A DNA stretch of 64,000 bases from Pantoea ananatis LMG 2665 (lineage in GTDB: Bacteria > Pseudomonadota > Gammaproteobacteria > Enterobacterales > Enterobacteriaceae): the NCBI RefSeq assembly GCF_000710035.2, contig NZ_JMJJ01000004.1, positions 434,001 to 498,000 on the forward strand, given 5' to 3'. Shown here in pieces: positions 24,855-35,427 of this stretch. The notes under the pieces were generated by a model. The model made no database searches. It saw nothing but the letters and a program-made list of their open reading frames with translations, and was not told where the DNA came from. Made by a program: the position numbers and the translations under genes. Positions within the stretch are counted from its first letter, which is position 1. Every line of letters begins with the position of its first letter.

Positions 24855-26000
24855 ATGAGCGAGAACAACAACCGCGATTCACATCAGGAAGACGCAGAAA
24901 ACGCGCCAGATAAAAACAGCCAGCCACATGACAATCAGGATCATGACGACGAAAAGCCGCGCAAACGCCCCGGCAAAAAACCGTTAATCATCCTGGCCGT
25001 TGTCGTGGTGGTCATGCTAATCGTGGCCTTTTTCTTCTGGTTTACGACCCGTAACGAAGAAACCACTGACGACGCCTTTACCGAAGGCAATGCGGTCACC
25101 ATTGCCGCAAAAGCGTCCGGCTATGTTGTTAAACTGCTGGTTAACGATAACCAACGCGTCAGGAAGGGCGATCTGCTGGTTGAAATCGATCCGAGTGACA
25201 ATGAGGCCCAGCGTGCTCAGGCTAAAGCCCAGTTGGGTCTGGCCACGGCACAGCTGCATCAGGCACAGGCGCAGTTAGCGCTCTCTCGTGTTCAGTATCC
25301 GGCCCAGCGCGATCAGGCGCTGGCCGACCAGGCGAAAGCCGAAGCCAACTACATGAACGCCCAGGCGGACTACCGGCGCCAGCGTGGCGTCGATCCGCGT
25401 GCCACCAGCCAGCGAAACATCGACTCGGCATCTGCACAGCTCCGTTCTGCGCAGGCACAGCTGCAAAGTGCCAAAGCTCAGGTGGAAGTGGCCTCGCAGG
25501 TTGCCCTGCAAATTCGTCAGCAGGAAACCAATGTTGAAGCGCGTCAGGAGCAGGTTGAGCAGGCCAAAGCGCAGCTCAACGTGGCTGAGCTGAATCTCTC
25601 TTACACTCAGGTTCGTGCGCCTTACGATGGCTTTGTCACGAAGCGCAATGTCCAGATGGGCACGCTGGTCCAGGCGGGAAGTGCTCTGTTCTCGCTGGTT
25701 TCTCCGGACATCTGGATCACCGCAAACTTTAAAGAGTCTCAGCTTGAGCGAATGAATCCCGGTGACAAAGTGGCAATCAGCGTAGACGCCTGGCCAGACA
25801 TGAAGCTGGAAGGGCATGTCGACAGTATTCAGATGGGCACAGGATCGCGTTTCTCCACCTTCCCGTCTGAGAATGCCACGGGTAACTACGTGAAAATTGT
25901 CCAGCGTGTTCCGGTGAAAATCGTGATTGATAAAGGGCTGGATCCAAACCGACCGCTGCCACTGGGATTATCGGTTGAACCCAAGGTAACCGTGGAATGA
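24855..26000 (+). CDS. EmrA-type membrane fusion protein (HlyD family)
   Basis: This periplasmic adaptor links an inner-membrane pump to an outer-membrane channel. The 381-residue protein has a hydrophilic cytoplasmic N-terminus of about 40 residues, one membrane anchor (LIILAVVVVVMLIVAFFFWF), and a lipoyl half-motif (AKASGYVVKLLVNDNQRVRKGDLLVEID). A long Ala/Gln-rich coiled coil follows (roughly residues 115-245), then the second lipoyl half (YTQVRAPYDGFVTKRNVQMGTLV) and a beta-barrel domain. It starts the three-gene operon and overlaps the pump gene by 4 bp. The E. coli neighbourhood has no such operon here. Confidence 0.92.
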   Translation: MSENNNRDSHQEDAENAPDKNSQPHDNQDHDDEKPRKRPGKKPLIILAVVVVVMLIVAFFFWFTTRNEETTDDAFTEGNAVTIAAKASGYVVKLLVNDNQRVRKGDLLVEIDPSDNEAQRAQAKAQLGLATAQLHQAQAQLALSRVQYPAQRDQALADQAKAEANYMNAQADYRRQRGVDPRATSQRNIDSASAQLRSAQAQLQSAKAQVEVASQVALQIRQQETNVEARQEQVEQAKAQLNVAELNLSYTQVRAPYDGFVTKRNVQMGTLVQAGSALFSLVSPDIWITANFKESQLERMNPGDKVAISVDAWPDMKLEGHVDSIQMGTGSRFSTFPSENATGNYVKIVQRVPVKIVIDKGLDPNRPLPLGLSVEPKVTVE

Positions 26001-27565
26001 GCGAATCGCAGAGCTGGAAACCCGCCAGTAACCCCTGGCTAGTGGCCATTACGGTCACGCTGGCGGTATTTATGGAAATCCTGGATACCACCATCGTTAA
26101 CGTGGCCCTGCCGCACATTGCGGGTTCACTCTCTTCCAGTTACGATGAATCAACCTGGGTATTGACGTCGTATCTGGTAGCGAACGGTATCGTGCTGCCC
26201 ATCTCTGCCTTTTTCAGCCGTCTGTTTGGCCGCAAACAGTTTTTTTTAATCTGCATTGTGATGTTTACCATCTGCTCCTTCCTGTGCGGTATTGCCACGG
26301 AACTCTGGCAAATTATTCTGTTTCGCGTCCTGCAGGGCTTTTTTGGCGGCGGGCTGCAGCCGGTACAACAGTCGGTGCTGCTCGACTACTTCAAACCCGA
26401 AGATCGGGGCAAAGCGTTTGGCCTTTCTTCCATCGCGATTATCGTTGCGCCGGTTATTGGCCCGACGCTGGGTGGCTGGATCACCGATAATTACAGCTGG
26501 CGCTGGGTATTCTTTATTAATATCCCGGTCGGCGTGCTGACCATCATGGCCATTTTACCCTTGCTGGAAGATCCGCCGTGGGAGCGTAAATGGGCCAAGG
26601 GCAAACTCAAGATCGACTATATCGGCATCAGCCTGATTACGCTCGGCCTGGGATGTTTGCAGGTCATGCTGGATCGTGGCGAGGATGAAGACTGGTTCGC
26701 CTCGCACTTTATCGTCCTGTTTGCCGTGCTGGCGCTGGTCGGGATCGTGGGGGCCATTTACTGGCTGATGTATGCCCGTAAACCGGTCGTTGACATTCTG
26801 GTCATGAAAGATCGCAATTTCTGGGTCGCCGGTTTATTAATGGCCGGCATGGCGATGATACTTTACGGCAGCTCGGTGGTTCTGCCCCAGCTGGCGCAGC
26901 AGGATCTCGGCTACACGGCGACCTGGTCGGGACTGGTGCTGTCTCCCGGCGCGGTGTTGATTGTCTTGACCATTCCGCTGGTCTTGAAACTGATGCCGGT
27001 GGTGCAGACCCGCTACATTATTGCCTTTGGTTTTAGCTGCCTGGCGCTGGCCTTCTTCTATTCAGCGTCCTTAACGCCTAATGTCGATTTCACTACGCTG
27101 GTCATGATGCGCAGTGCGCAGTCAATTGGCCTGGGCTTCCTGTTCGTGCCGTTGACTACCATTGCCTTTATTACGATTCCCCAGCGCCTGAATGCGGACG
27201 CCTCAGCCCTGTTCACCATGTTCCGTAACGTAGCGGGTTCGATTGGTATCTCGTTGTCCACTGCGGCGATTACTGAACGGGAGCAGGCGCGTTCGGCCCA
27301 TATGGTGCACAACATGACGCCGCTGAACGAACAGTTCAACATCACCGTTCAGCACTGGGCACAGGCGATTCGCGACTTCACTTCTGCGGTGGGCGATCCC
27401 GTTACGTTGGCAACGGGTCAGCTCTACAAAGAGATGATTGTCCAGTCCCGCATTCTGGCTTATATCGACGTCTTTTCAGGCTTGAGTATCGTTGCCCTGA
27501 TTTTGATTCCATTTTGTTGGCTGCTGTCGCCTGTCAAGAGCGAAGGCAGTGCAGGAGCACACTGA
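25997..27565 (+). CDS. EmrB-type drug efflux pump, DHA2 family MFS
   Basis: The 522-residue inner-membrane protein has 14 hydrophobic segments and the DHA2 motif LDTTIVNVALPHIAG in the first helix. It also has the motif A-like SRLFGRKQFF loop and motif C (APVIGPTLGGW). EmrB-type pumps use the proton gradient to expel hydrophobic drugs or uncouplers through an EmrA adaptor and an outer-membrane channel; the actual substrates cannot be read from sequence. It overlaps the adaptor by 4 bp and ends one base before the channel gene. Confidence 0.93.
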   Translation: MSESQSWKPASNPWLVAITVTLAVFMEILDTTIVNVALPHIAGSLSSSYDESTWVLTSYLVANGIVLPISAFFSRLFGRKQFFLICIVMFTICSFLCGIATELWQIILFRVLQGFFGGGLQPVQQSVLLDYFKPEDRGKAFGLSSIAIIVAPVIGPTLGGWITDNYSWRWVFFINIPVGVLTIMAILPLLEDPPWERKWAKGKLKIDYIGISLITLGLGCLQVMLDRGEDEDWFASHFIVLFAVLALVGIVGAIYWLMYARKPVVDILVMKDRNFWVAGLLMAGMAMILYGSSVVLPQLAQQDLGYTATWSGLVLSPGAVLIVLTIPLVLKLMPVVQTRYIIAFGFSCLALAFFYSASLTPNVDFTTLVMMRSAQSIGLGFLFVPLTTIAFITIPQRLNADASALFTMFRNVAGSIGISLSTAAITEREQARSAHMVHNMTPLNEQFNITVQHWAQAIRDFTSAVGDPVTLATGQLYKEMIVQSRILAYIDVFSGLSIVALILIPFCWLLSPVKSEGSAGAH

Positions 27566-27566
27566 C

Positions 27567-29093
27567 ATGAAAGTTATGACTACGCATCGCCTGAATCCAC
27601 TCAACCTGATGCTGTTGTTCGCCCTGACGGGCTGCAGCGTTGGCCCGGACTACCAGGCGCCAAAGCCCCAGCTCCCGGGCAGCTATCACGCGCTGGATTC
27701 ACAGGAAACCTCAAGGCCGCAAACGTCAGCGGTGGATTCGCGCTGGTGGCGCAATTTCGGGGATCCTCAGCTCGATAGCCTGATTGCGCGCGCCATCGAA
27801 GGTAACCTCTCATTACAACAGGCTGTATTGCGCATTGCCGGGGCGCGCGAGCAGTTATCACAGGCGCAGGGCGGGTTGTTTCCCAGCCTTAACGGTTCAG
27901 CCAAAGTTACCCGTCAGCAGCTTGGCCTGGAAGGGCTACTGAAAGCCAACGGTGCCGACCAGCTCGACAGTAATGTCGCCAGCCAGCTGAACGGCCTGAC
28001 ACAGCCCGTCACGCTGTATCAGGGCAGTTTCGATGCCAGTTGGGAACTGGATCTATGGGGCAAGGTGCGCCGCCAGATCGAGTCAGCGAATGCCCAACAG
28101 CAGGCGGCGATTGAGCAGCGCAACGACGCGCTGGTGTCGCTTGAGGCCGAAGTGGTGCGCGCGTGGTTACAGCTGCGTGGCGCGCAGGCAACGGTAAAAA
28201 CATTACAACAACAGATTGCGGTGGCGGATCAGACCTGGCAACTGACGGAAAGCCAACAGCGCAACGGCTTAGCGCCAGTCACGAATGTCGAAAATGCCCG
28301 CGCGCAGTTAAGCAGTCTGCAGGCGCAGTTGCCGCAGTATCAGGCACAAACGCGCCAGGCGATGAACGGGCTGGCCGTGCTGTTGGGCAAAACGCCGGGC
28401 GCGCTGGATGCCGAGTTAAGCGAGCCGAAAGCACTGCCTGCACTGCCTGCGTTTGTTTCTGTGGGCATTCCTTCCACACTGGCGCGACGTCGTCCGGATA
28501 TTCGTCAGGCAGAAGCCACACTGCATGCACAGACCGCCGAGATTGGCGTGTCTGTTGCGCAGCTGTTCCCCAGCCTGTCGCTGACCGGTCAGTTGGGCGT
28601 GCGTAACACTGACGTCAGCTATCTTGATAACTGGAGCAGTCATTTCTACAGCGTGGGACCGTCGTTATCTATTCCCATCTTCCAGGGGGGAAGGCTGGTT
28701 TCCAGCGTCAGGCTGGCGCGGGCGCAACAGGCCAGCGCGGCACTGAACTACCGTCAGACGGTGCTGACTGCCCTGCAGGATGTGGAAAATGCCCTGGTCA
28801 GTTACCGTGCCGATCAGCAACGGGTAACGGCACTGGATGAAACGACTGGCGCGCTGCAGCGTACCTTCGATCTGGCCAGTGACAGTTATCGTCAGGGATT
28901 ATCCACTTTCCTCGAGGTGCTGGATGCACAGCGCCAGCTGGCGCAGGCCCGGGAACAGGCGACCCAGGCGCGCATGCAAAGCGGGCTGGATCTCGTCGCC
29001 CTGTATAAAGCCTTAGGGGGCGGCTGGGAGACCTACCAGAACGTGCAGTTGCCGCAGTACGATGTATTTGGTCCCGCCACGCAGGTGAACTAA
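27567..29093 (+). CDS. Outer-membrane efflux lipoprotein (NodT/OprM type)
   Basis: The 508-residue protein begins with a lipoprotein signal peptide whose lipobox is LTGC (Cys near residue 23), followed by SVGPDYQAP, the usual start of NodT/OprM factors. Two repeated OEP domains show helical segments (ARAQLSSLQAQLPQYQ, ARAQQASAALNYRQTV) and the hallmark ARRRPDIRQAEATLHA. It provides the outer-membrane duct for the EmrAB-like pump. The ATG at 27567 follows AGGAG by 10 bases; an upstream ATG inside the pump gene is rejected. Confidence 0.93.
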   Translation: MKVMTTHRLNPLNLMLLFALTGCSVGPDYQAPKPQLPGSYHALDSQETSRPQTSAVDSRWWRNFGDPQLDSLIARAIEGNLSLQQAVLRIAGAREQLSQAQGGLFPSLNGSAKVTRQQLGLEGLLKANGADQLDSNVASQLNGLTQPVTLYQGSFDASWELDLWGKVRRQIESANAQQQAAIEQRNDALVSLEAEVVRAWLQLRGAQATVKTLQQQIAVADQTWQLTESQQRNGLAPVTNVENARAQLSSLQAQLPQYQAQTRQAMNGLAVLLGKTPGALDAELSEPKALPALPAFVSVGIPSTLARRRPDIRQAEATLHAQTAEIGVSVAQLFPSLSLTGQLGVRNTDVSYLDNWSSHFYSVGPSLSIPIFQGGRLVSSVRLARAQQASAALNYRQTVLTALQDVENALVSYRADQQRVTALDETTGALQRTFDLASDSYRQGLSTFLEVLDAQRQLAQAREQATQARMQSGLDLVALYKALGGGWETYQNVQLPQYDVFGPATQVN

Positions 29094-29791
29094 GCGTTCA
29101 GGCCGTGCCCCCTGTTAAAAGGGCGCGGCCTGACAATCCGCTCTACTGATACCCATGATTTATTATTTATGCGTTTTATCGTCAAATAAAAATCATCAAA
29201 CGCCTCATGTTACTCTGTCGAACTCGCCGCCCAACGACGCTCCGCTATTTATCTTTTACGCCCGACGTTAAGAGAAGGAATCACGTCCTCGCCGAAGTAG
29301 CACTCACCGGGTCTGTAAACGCGCGCGTATTTTTTTACGTCAGAGAAACGCAGGAACGCGCGATACAAACGCCGGAATGATAAAAAAGCATCCCGATATT
29401 GTCCCGGGTAACCGGATAACTTTGCCGTTATATGCAGGTTAATTTTGTGAGCGGCAGAGCGGTCGTGGTGAGAAAAACAGACGGGAAGGCAGCGAATTTA
29501 ATGCAAATTCTTTAAAGACGATAAAATAATCGACCGGAACGTTATAAAGTTTTGGGGTGGATTCATGCAGCGTGCGTAATCAATGAAATCGTTTACATTG
29601 TGCAAGGATAGCAGGCGTTTAGTGTTAATTCGTGGTTAATAATCTCTCCACATAAGGATTCTGAATACTTCACGGCCATTTAAAAAAACACTCGGAATTA
29701 TCTGTAGTAATAAATTAATTTATTTTTTTATTTGAATTAGGTAGTCTTGTCGCTACAGTTTAATTAAACCCCCTTAATCAAGGATATTGTG
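29094..29791. other. Long AT-rich region upstream of the H-NS paralogue
   Basis: This is the longest gap in the window (698 bp). It begins with an inverted repeat (29099-29132) after the efflux operon and becomes very AT-rich toward 29640-29780. I found no gene in it. It probably holds a long regulatory region for the H-NS-like gene, possibly autoregulated as hns and stpA are. Confidence 0.6.
29099..29132 (+). terminator. Possible terminator of the efflux operon
   Basis: CAGGCCGTGCCC and GGGCGCGGCCTG pair over 12 positions with one G-T type pair and a 10-nt loop, six bases after the operon ends. No T-run follows, so it is a stable 3' hairpin rather than a clear intrinsic terminator. Confidence 0.5.
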
Positions 29792-30193
29792 ATGAGTGAC
29801 GCATTTAAAGTTCTAAACAACATTCGCACATTACGTGCCCAGGCTCGTGAACTGCCACTGAGCGATCTGGAAGAGATTCTTGAGAAATTGACCGTCGTTG
29901 TGACTGAACGCCGTGAAGAAGCTCACGCTGAAGAGCAGCAGAATCGTGAAAAAGAAGAGAAGTTATCTAAATATCGCGAAATGTTGCTGGCTGACGGCAT
30001 CGATCCTAATGAATTATTAGGTGCCCTGGAGCAGGGTAAAAAACGCACTAAGCGTGCGCCGCGTCCGGCTAAATATTCTTACACCGACGAAAACGGCGAG
30101 AAAAAATCATGGACCGGCCAGGGCCGCACCCCAGCAGCTATTAAAAAAGCGCTGGATGAAGGTAAAAGCCTGGACAGTTTCCTGATCGATTAA
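29792..30193 (+). CDS. H-NS/StpA family nucleoid protein
   Basis: H-NS-type proteins coat AT-rich DNA and silence horizontally acquired genes. The 133-residue protein has the N-terminal coiled-coil oligomerisation region ([26 protein letters not shown] and a Glu-rich helix to about residue 65). A basic linker ([13 protein letters not shown]) and the C-terminal DNA-binding domain with the AT-hook-like WTGQGRTP follow. The C-terminus ([14 protein letters not shown]) resembles StpA as much as H-NS, so I leave the symbol open. The ATG at 29792 follows AGGATATT. It is not found here in E. coli, so it is probably an extra paralogue or a relocated stpA. Confidence 0.9.
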   Translation: MSDAFKVLNNIRTLRAQARELPLSDLEEILEKLTVVVTERREEAHAEEQQNREKEEKLSKYREMLLADGIDPNELLGALEQGKKRTKRAPRPAKYSYTDENGEKKSWTGQGRTPAAIKKALDEGKSLDSFLID

Positions 30194-30516
30194 TCGACAC
30201 AATCCTTGTAAGCGGTAGCCGGGTGCATTTATGTTCCCGGCTTTTTTTATTTAAAAAACCCTGCGTGCCGTTTCCCTGTTTACGATCTCCACACGTTAAT
30301 TAATCTCGTCGTGCGTGACGGCAACGTCTGTGGCATGCGTGGCAACCCGATGCGACCTGCGCGCCAGCTGCAGGAAACCGTGCAGGACGATAATTAAAAG
30401 TTGCGCGTTTTCAAGGGACACTAAGGCAATCCTTGCCGGAGACTGGCGTGCGCTACGTCACATCTGGCATAATAGCCGCCGTTTTTCCATCCACTCTCTT
30501 CACTAAGGTCAACGCC
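30194..30516. other. Region upstream of ybiT
   Basis: This 323-bp gap holds the terminator of the H-NS-like gene and the ybiT leader. The only promoter-like element I see is TGGCATAAT near 30465-30473, an extended -10-like sequence without a good -35, about 45 bp before the ybiT start. Confidence 0.4.
30217..30248 (+). terminator. Rho-independent terminator of the H-NS-like gene
   Basis: AGCCGGG (30217-30223) pairs with CCCGGCT (30236-30242) and is followed by seven T residues. Confidence 0.9.
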
Positions 30517-32109
30517 GTGTTAGTTAGCAGCAATATCACCATGCAGTTTGGCAGCAAGCCACTGTTCGAAAATATCTCCGTAAAATTTGGCGGCGGTAAT
30601 CGTTACGGTTTAATCGGTGCGAACGGCAGCGGAAAATCCACCTTCATGAAGATTTTGGGTGGCGATTTGGTGCCATCAGGCGGCAATGTCTCTTACGATC
30701 CTAATGAACGTATTGGTAAATTACGTCAGGATCAGTTCGCCTTCGAAGAATATAGCGTGTTAGATACGGTCATCATGGGGCACCATGAATTATGGGAAGT
30801 GAAGCAGGAACGTGACCGTATTTATTCCTTACCTGAAATGACAGAAGAGGAAGGCTACAAAGTGGCCGACCTTGAAGTGCTGTATGGTGAAATGGATGGC
30901 TACAGCGCTGAACCGCGCGCCGGTGAATTATTACTGGGCGTCGGTATTCCGGTAGAGCAGCATTATGGCCCAATGAGCGAAATTGCCCCGGGTTTTAAAT
31001 TACGTGTTCTCCTGGCTCAGGCATTGTTTTCCAACCCGGATATTTTGCTGCTGGACGAACCGACTAACAACCTGGATATCGATACTATTCGCTGGCTGGA
31101 GCAGGTCCTCAACGAACGCGACAGCACCATGATTATCATTTCGCACGACCGTCACTTCCTCAATATGGTCTGTACCCACATGGCTGATTTGGACTACGGC
31201 GAACTGCGTGTTTATTCTGGTAATTATGATGAATATATGACCGCTGCCACCCAGGCGCGTGAGCGACTGTTATCGGATAACGCCAAGAAAAAAGCACAAA
31301 TTGCCGATCTGCAATCCTTTGTCAGCCGTTTTAGTGCTAATGCCTCTAAATCACGTCAGGCGACATCGCGTGCGAAACAGATGGACAAAATAAAGCTGGA
31401 AGAGGTAAAAGCCTCCAGTCGTCAGAACCCATATATTCGATTCGAACAGGATAAGAAACTGTTCCGTAATGCACTGGAAGTCGAAGCGTTGACGAAAGGG
31501 TTTGATAACGGTCCGCTGTTTAAAAATTTAAATCTGTTGCTGGAAGTGGGCGAAAAGCTGGCGATCCTCGGCGCTAACGGTATTGGTAAATCCACGCTGT
31601 TAAAAACGCTTGTCGGTGAACTGACGCCGGAAAGCGGCAGCGTTAAATGGTCTGAAAACGCGAAGATTGGTTATTATGCCCAGGATCATGCAGACGATTT
31701 TGCTAACGACCTGACGGTATTCGACTGGATGAGCCAGTGGAAACAGCAGGGCGATGATGAACAGGCCGTGCGTGGGATTCTTGGCCGCCTCCTGTTTTCA
31801 CAGGACGATATTAAAAAACCGGCTAAGGTGCTGTCGGGTGGGGAAAAAGGTCGGATGCTGTTTGGCAAGCTGATGATGGAAAAGCCCAACATCCTGATTA
31901 TGGATGAGCCGACAAACCACCTTGATATGGAATCCATTGAGTCATTAAACATGGCGCTGGAAATGTATGAAGGTACGCTGATTTTTGTATCTCATGACCG
32001 TGAGTTCGTCAGTTCACTGGCGACGCGAGTGATGGAAATCAAAGCCGATCGCATTGTGGACTTCACCGGTAATTACGAAGATTACCTGCGCAGCCAGGGC
32101 ATCGTCTAA
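30517..32109 (+). CDS. ybiT: ABC-F family ATPase YbiT
   Basis: YbiT is a soluble ABC-F protein with two ATPase domains; ABC-F proteins act on the ribosome as translation factors. The 530-residue length equals that of E. coli YbiT. Domain one has Walker [10 protein letters not shown] and Walker [15 protein letters not shown]. Domain two has [25 protein letters not shown] and [15 protein letters not shown], separated by the charged P-site linker around residues 235-320. The start is a GTG at 30517 with AAGGTC upstream, giving the family N-terminus [21 protein letters not shown]; the longer ATG frame is rejected. Confidence 0.95.
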   Translation: MLVSSNITMQFGSKPLFENISVKFGGGNRYGLIGANGSGKSTFMKILGGDLVPSGGNVSYDPNERIGKLRQDQFAFEEYSVLDTVIMGHHELWEVKQERDRIYSLPEMTEEEGYKVADLEVLYGEMDGYSAEPRAGELLLGVGIPVEQHYGPMSEIAPGFKLRVLLAQALFSNPDILLLDEPTNNLDIDTIRWLEQVLNERDSTMIIISHDRHFLNMVCTHMADLDYGELRVYSGNYDEYMTAATQARERLLSDNAKKKAQIADLQSFVSRFSANASKSRQATSRAKQMDKIKLEEVKASSRQNPYIRFEQDKKLFRNALEVEALTKGFDNGPLFKNLNLLLEVGEKLAILGANGIGKSTLLKTLVGELTPESGSVKWSENAKIGYYAQDHADDFANDLTVFDWMSQWKQQGDDEQAVRGILGRLLFSQDDIKKPAKVLSGGEKGRMLFGKLMMEKPNILIMDEPTNHLDMESIESLNMALEMYEGTLIFVSHDREFVSSLATRVMEIKADRIVDFTGNYEDYLRSQGIV

Positions 32110-32113
32110 CAAG

Positions 32114-32139
32114 AACGGGGTAGCGATGGCTACCCCGTT
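32114..32139 (+). terminator. Terminator of ybiT
   Basis: AACGGGGTAGC and GCTACCCCGTT form an 11-bp perfect stem with a 4-nt loop five bases after the stop; ATCGTTT follows. Confidence 0.72.
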
Positions 32140-32254
32140 ATCGTTTGGGTCTGTGCGTCAGGGTGGATTGCCTGCGACGATCCGGCTTAAAATCCTTTCG
32201 TTACCTGACCTGCAGCCCCCTCCGCTTTACGCATGAACCCTATCCATTAACGGC

Positions 32255-33013
32255 TCAGTCATGATGTCCGCAGACTTCACAATGGGGATCCTGCGCGACC
32301 TTCAGGGTACGAAACTCCGCGCTCAGCGCATCGTACATCAGCAAACGTGAGCGCGCCGGTGAGCCGAAGTGCGTCAGCAGCTTCAGGGTTTCCATCGCCT
32401 GCATCGCACCCACCACGCCCACCAGCGGCGCCATTACGCCGGCCTCCACACAGCTCAGAACCTGGGCGCCAAACAGCCGGCTGATGCAGCGATAACAGGG
32501 CGTATCGGGTTGCCAGTCAAATACGCTGAGCTGGCCTTCCATACGAATCGCCGCGCCTGAGACCAGCGGCACTTTCAACTGGTAGCATAACCGGTTAATT
32601 TGCTCGCGCACCGCCACATTGTCCGTGCAGTCCACCACCACCTGCTGCCGGGCAATCAGGGCGTTGAGCGCCTCATCGTCCAGTTGACCCTGCACAGCCT
32701 GTAACTGGCAGTGAGGATTAATGGCGGCCAGCGTTTCCCGGGCGGATTCCACCTTGGCGCGGCCAATATCGGCATCGTAATGCAAAATCTGTCGCTGCAG
32801 ATTAGAAAGTGAGACCGTATCAAAGTCCACTAGCGTAAGATTGCCTACGCCCGCTGCCGCCAGATAGGGCGAGGCCGCACAGCCTAAACCGCCCAGCCCG
32901 ACAATCAGCACATGACTGGCTTTTAATCGTTCCTGACCGTCAAAGTCAAAACCACGCAATACAATCTGTCGGTTGTAGCGCAGCATCTCTTCGTGGCTCA
33001 GTTCGGGCAGCAT
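32255..33013 (-). CDS. moeB: Molybdopterin-synthase adenylyltransferase
   Basis: MoeB adenylates the C-terminal glycine of MoaD for sulfur loading in molybdenum cofactor synthesis. The 252-residue protein has the E1-like ATP-binding motif VLIVGLGGLGCAASPYLAAAGVG, the NLQRQ arginine finger segment, VVDCTDNVAVREQIN, and two zinc-binding pairs CYRC and CEVC. It is the second gene of moeA-moeB with no gap between the moeA stop and its ATG. Confidence 0.97.
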   Translation of the reverse strand: MLPELSHEEMLRYNRQIVLRGFDFDGQERLKASHVLIVGLGGLGCAASPYLAAAGVGNLTLVDFDTVSLSNLQRQILHYDADIGRAKVESARETLAAINPHCQLQAVQGQLDDEALNALIARQQVVVDCTDNVAVREQINRLCYQLKVPLVSGAAIRMEGQLSVFDWQPDTPCYRCISRLFGAQVLSCVEAGVMAPLVGVVGAMQAMETLKLLTHFGSPARSRLLMYDALSAEFRTLKVAQDPHCEVCGHHD

Positions 33014-34249
33014 TTACCCCTCCAGCAGCGTATTAAAGGGTTCGACATCCACCCATTCACCTGCTTCAACAGGGCCGCGATCGCGTTCCAGCACAATAAA
33101 GCAGTTGGCCTGAGAAAAAGAGCTGTAGACATGGGATCCCTGCGCGCCGGTGCTGACAACCTCTGGTTCACCCTGGCTGTTTTGCCGCAGAACGCCACGC
33201 TGGAAATCCAGCCGGCCAGGCGATTTTTTCAACGCGGTTGCCGTGCGTACGCGCTGGCGGGGCGGCAGCGCGGCAGCCGTTTGTCCCGTCAGGGTGGACA
33301 GCAGCGGCTGCACCAGTTGATAGAAGGTCACTACGGCAGAAACCGGATTTCCGGGTAAGCCGCAGAACCAGCTGTTCGCCAGACGACCAAAAGCAAAAGG
33401 TTTACCGGGTTTCATCGCCAGCTTCCAGAAGCGAATCACGCCGAGTTCTTCCAGCATCGTTTTGGTGAAATCGGCTTCGCCCACCGAAACGCCGCCGGTA
33501 CTGATGACCACATCAGCCTGGCGATCGGCTTCGGTAAAGGCCGCACGCAGTGCAGCAGGATCGTCTTTGATAATGCCCAGATCGATAACCTCGCATCCCA
33601 GCTTGTGCAGCATCAGCGAAATCGCAAAACGGTTGGTGTCATAGATTTGCCCCGCCGCTAACGGCTGTCCCACAGGCTGAAGTTCGTCGCCGGTGGAAAA
33701 AATCGCGACGCGCAGTTTACGCAGCACCCGCACGGTCGCGATCCCCAGCGAGGCCAGTAAGGGCAGTTCGGCAGCACCCAGACGCACGCCCGCCGCCAGC
33801 ACCTGATGGCCAGCCCGAATATCGTCACCCGTCAGCCGGATATTTTGTCCGGCGTTGACCGGGGCGGTGATAATCACCTTCTCATCCTGCAGACGGGTTT
33901 CCTCCTGCATAACGACCGCGTCACAACCGGCAGGTACAGGGGCGCCCGTCATTATTCTGATCACGCTACCCGCCGGCCATTCACCGCTAAACGGGGCCCC
34001 GGCAAAGGCTTTACCTGCAACCCGCAGAGGCTGGTTACTCTCAATATCAGCCAGCCTGACGGCGTAACCATCCATCGCCGAGTTGTTGAAAGGGGGAACA
34101 TCGATCGGTGACGTGACCGCGCAGGCAGTAATGCGCCCGGCCGCGTCTGGCAGGCTCAGCTCAAGCGAGTCTGTGATGGGCGTTAGCGACGCCAGCATCT
34201 TTTGTTGCGCGTCCTCAAGGGAAATCAGTCCGGCAGTAAAGCTTTCCAT
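33014..34249 (-). CDS. moeA: Molybdopterin molybdenumtransferase
   Basis: MoeA inserts molybdate into adenylated molybdopterin, the last step of Mo-cofactor assembly. At 411 residues it equals E. coli MoeA. It shows the family motifs [74 protein letters not shown] and [11 protein letters not shown]. The start [14 protein letters not shown] was chosen over a frame 26 codons longer because it matches the family N-terminus. It leads the moeA-moeB operon and is divergent from iaaA. Confidence 0.96.
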   Translation of the reverse strand: MESFTAGLISLEDAQQKMLASLTPITDSLELSLPDAAGRITACAVTSPIDVPPFNNSAMDGYAVRLADIESNQPLRVAGKAFAGAPFSGEWPAGSVIRIMTGAPVPAGCDAVVMQEETRLQDEKVIITAPVNAGQNIRLTGDDIRAGHQVLAAGVRLGAAELPLLASLGIATVRVLRKLRVAIFSTGDELQPVGQPLAAGQIYDTNRFAISLMLHKLGCEVIDLGIIKDDPAALRAAFTEADRQADVVISTGGVSVGEADFTKTMLEELGVIRFWKLAMKPGKPFAFGRLANSWFCGLPGNPVSAVVTFYQLVQPLLSTLTGQTAAALPPRQRVRTATALKKSPGRLDFQRGVLRQNSQGEPEVVSTGAQGSHVYSSFSQANCFIVLERDRGPVEAGEWVDVEPFNTLLEG

Positions 34250-34467
34250 TCTATTCTCAGCTTGTCTGTTGCAAGGGCTGTCTATTATGGTGACTTTTCC
34301 CTTCAGAGTCACATCGGCATAAGGCACAACGAAAGGTTATTAGCGCATTGTCAGTTTCCGCTTTACAACCTATAGCGGGCTTTCTATATTCAAAAATGGT
34401 CCAAACCGAGTTAAAACCATTCAAAATCAGTGTTTTTCCTTCTGATGCAACCACAGGGTAACGCAGT

Positions 34468-35427
34468 ATGGCTAAAGCAGCGATCGCCATTCATGGCGGT
34501 GCGGGGGCAATTACCCGTGCCGCCATGAGCGCAGAAAAAGAGCAGGCATACCGACAGGCGCTTTACGACATTGTGACGCACGGGCAGAGCATGCTGGCTC
34601 AGGGGGCTTCTGCGCTGGATACGGTGACTGAGGCGGTGCGCAGGCTTGAGGAGTGCCCGTTATTCAATGCAGGTAAAGGCGCGGTGTTTACGCGGCAGGG
34701 CACCCATGAACTGGATGCCTGCATCATGGATGGCCGGACGTTACAGGCCGGCGCAGTGGCGGGCGTATCGCGTATACGCAATCCGGTGCTGGCGGCCCGC
34801 GCGCTGTTGGAAAACAGCCCGCACGTGTTGTTGGCGGGCGAGGGCGCTGAAGCGTTTGCCCGGGCACAAGGCCTTGAGCAGGTTGAACCTGATTTCTTTT
34901 CTACGCCTGAACGTTGGGAGCAACTGCAGCGCGCGCTCGGCAGCGATACCGCGCTGTTGGACCATGATGGTGCGGCCCAGGGCGGCGATCCCCTTGATCC
35001 GGACCGTAAGTTCGGCACGGTGGGGGCGGTTGCGCTGGACAACGACGGCAATCTCGCCGCCGCCACCTCTACCGGCGGGATGACCAATAAACAGGTTGGC
35101 CGCATTGGCGACTCGCCCTTACCCGGTGCGGGTTGCTATGCCAGCAACGACAGCGTTGCGGTGTCCTGTACCGGTACCGGAGAAGTGTTTATCCGCACGC
35201 TGGCCGCTTACGATGTGGCGGCGCAGATGCGCTACGGTGGACGCACGTTACAACAGGCCAGCGTAAATGTTATTCACGACAGCGTGCTGGAGTTAGGCGG
35301 CAGCGGCGGGCTGATTGCGGTTGATCGTGAGGGCAACGTCGCGCTGCCTTTCAACAGCGAAGGCATGTACCGGGCTTATGCCCGCACAGATGAGGCCGCA
35401 GAGGTGGCAATTTACCGTGAAAGCTAA
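34468..35427 (+). CDS. iaaA: Isoaspartyl peptidase / L-asparaginase (Ntn hydrolase)
   Basis: IaaA cleaves isoaspartyl dipeptides and has weak asparaginase activity; the precursor cuts itself to expose a Thr nucleophile. The 319-residue protein starts [11 protein letters not shown] and has the processing site [12 protein letters not shown] (Thr is the nucleophile, near residue 179). [23 protein letters not shown] and [11 protein letters not shown] bind substrate. It opens the iaaA-gsiABCD operon, and its last 11 bases overlap the gsiA GTG start. Confidence 0.96.
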   Translation: MAKAAIAIHGGAGAITRAAMSAEKEQAYRQALYDIVTHGQSMLAQGASALDTVTEAVRRLEECPLFNAGKGAVFTRQGTHELDACIMDGRTLQAGAVAGVSRIRNPVLAARALLENSPHVLLAGEGAEAFARAQGLEQVEPDFFSTPERWEQLQRALGSDTALLDHDGAAQGGDPLDPDRKFGTVGAVALDNDGNLAAATSTGGMTNKQVGRIGDSPLPGAGCYASNDSVAVSCTGTGEVFIRTLAAYDVAAQMRYGGRTLQQASVNVIHDSVLELGGSGGLIAVDREGNVALPFNSEGMYRAYARTDEAAEVAIYRES

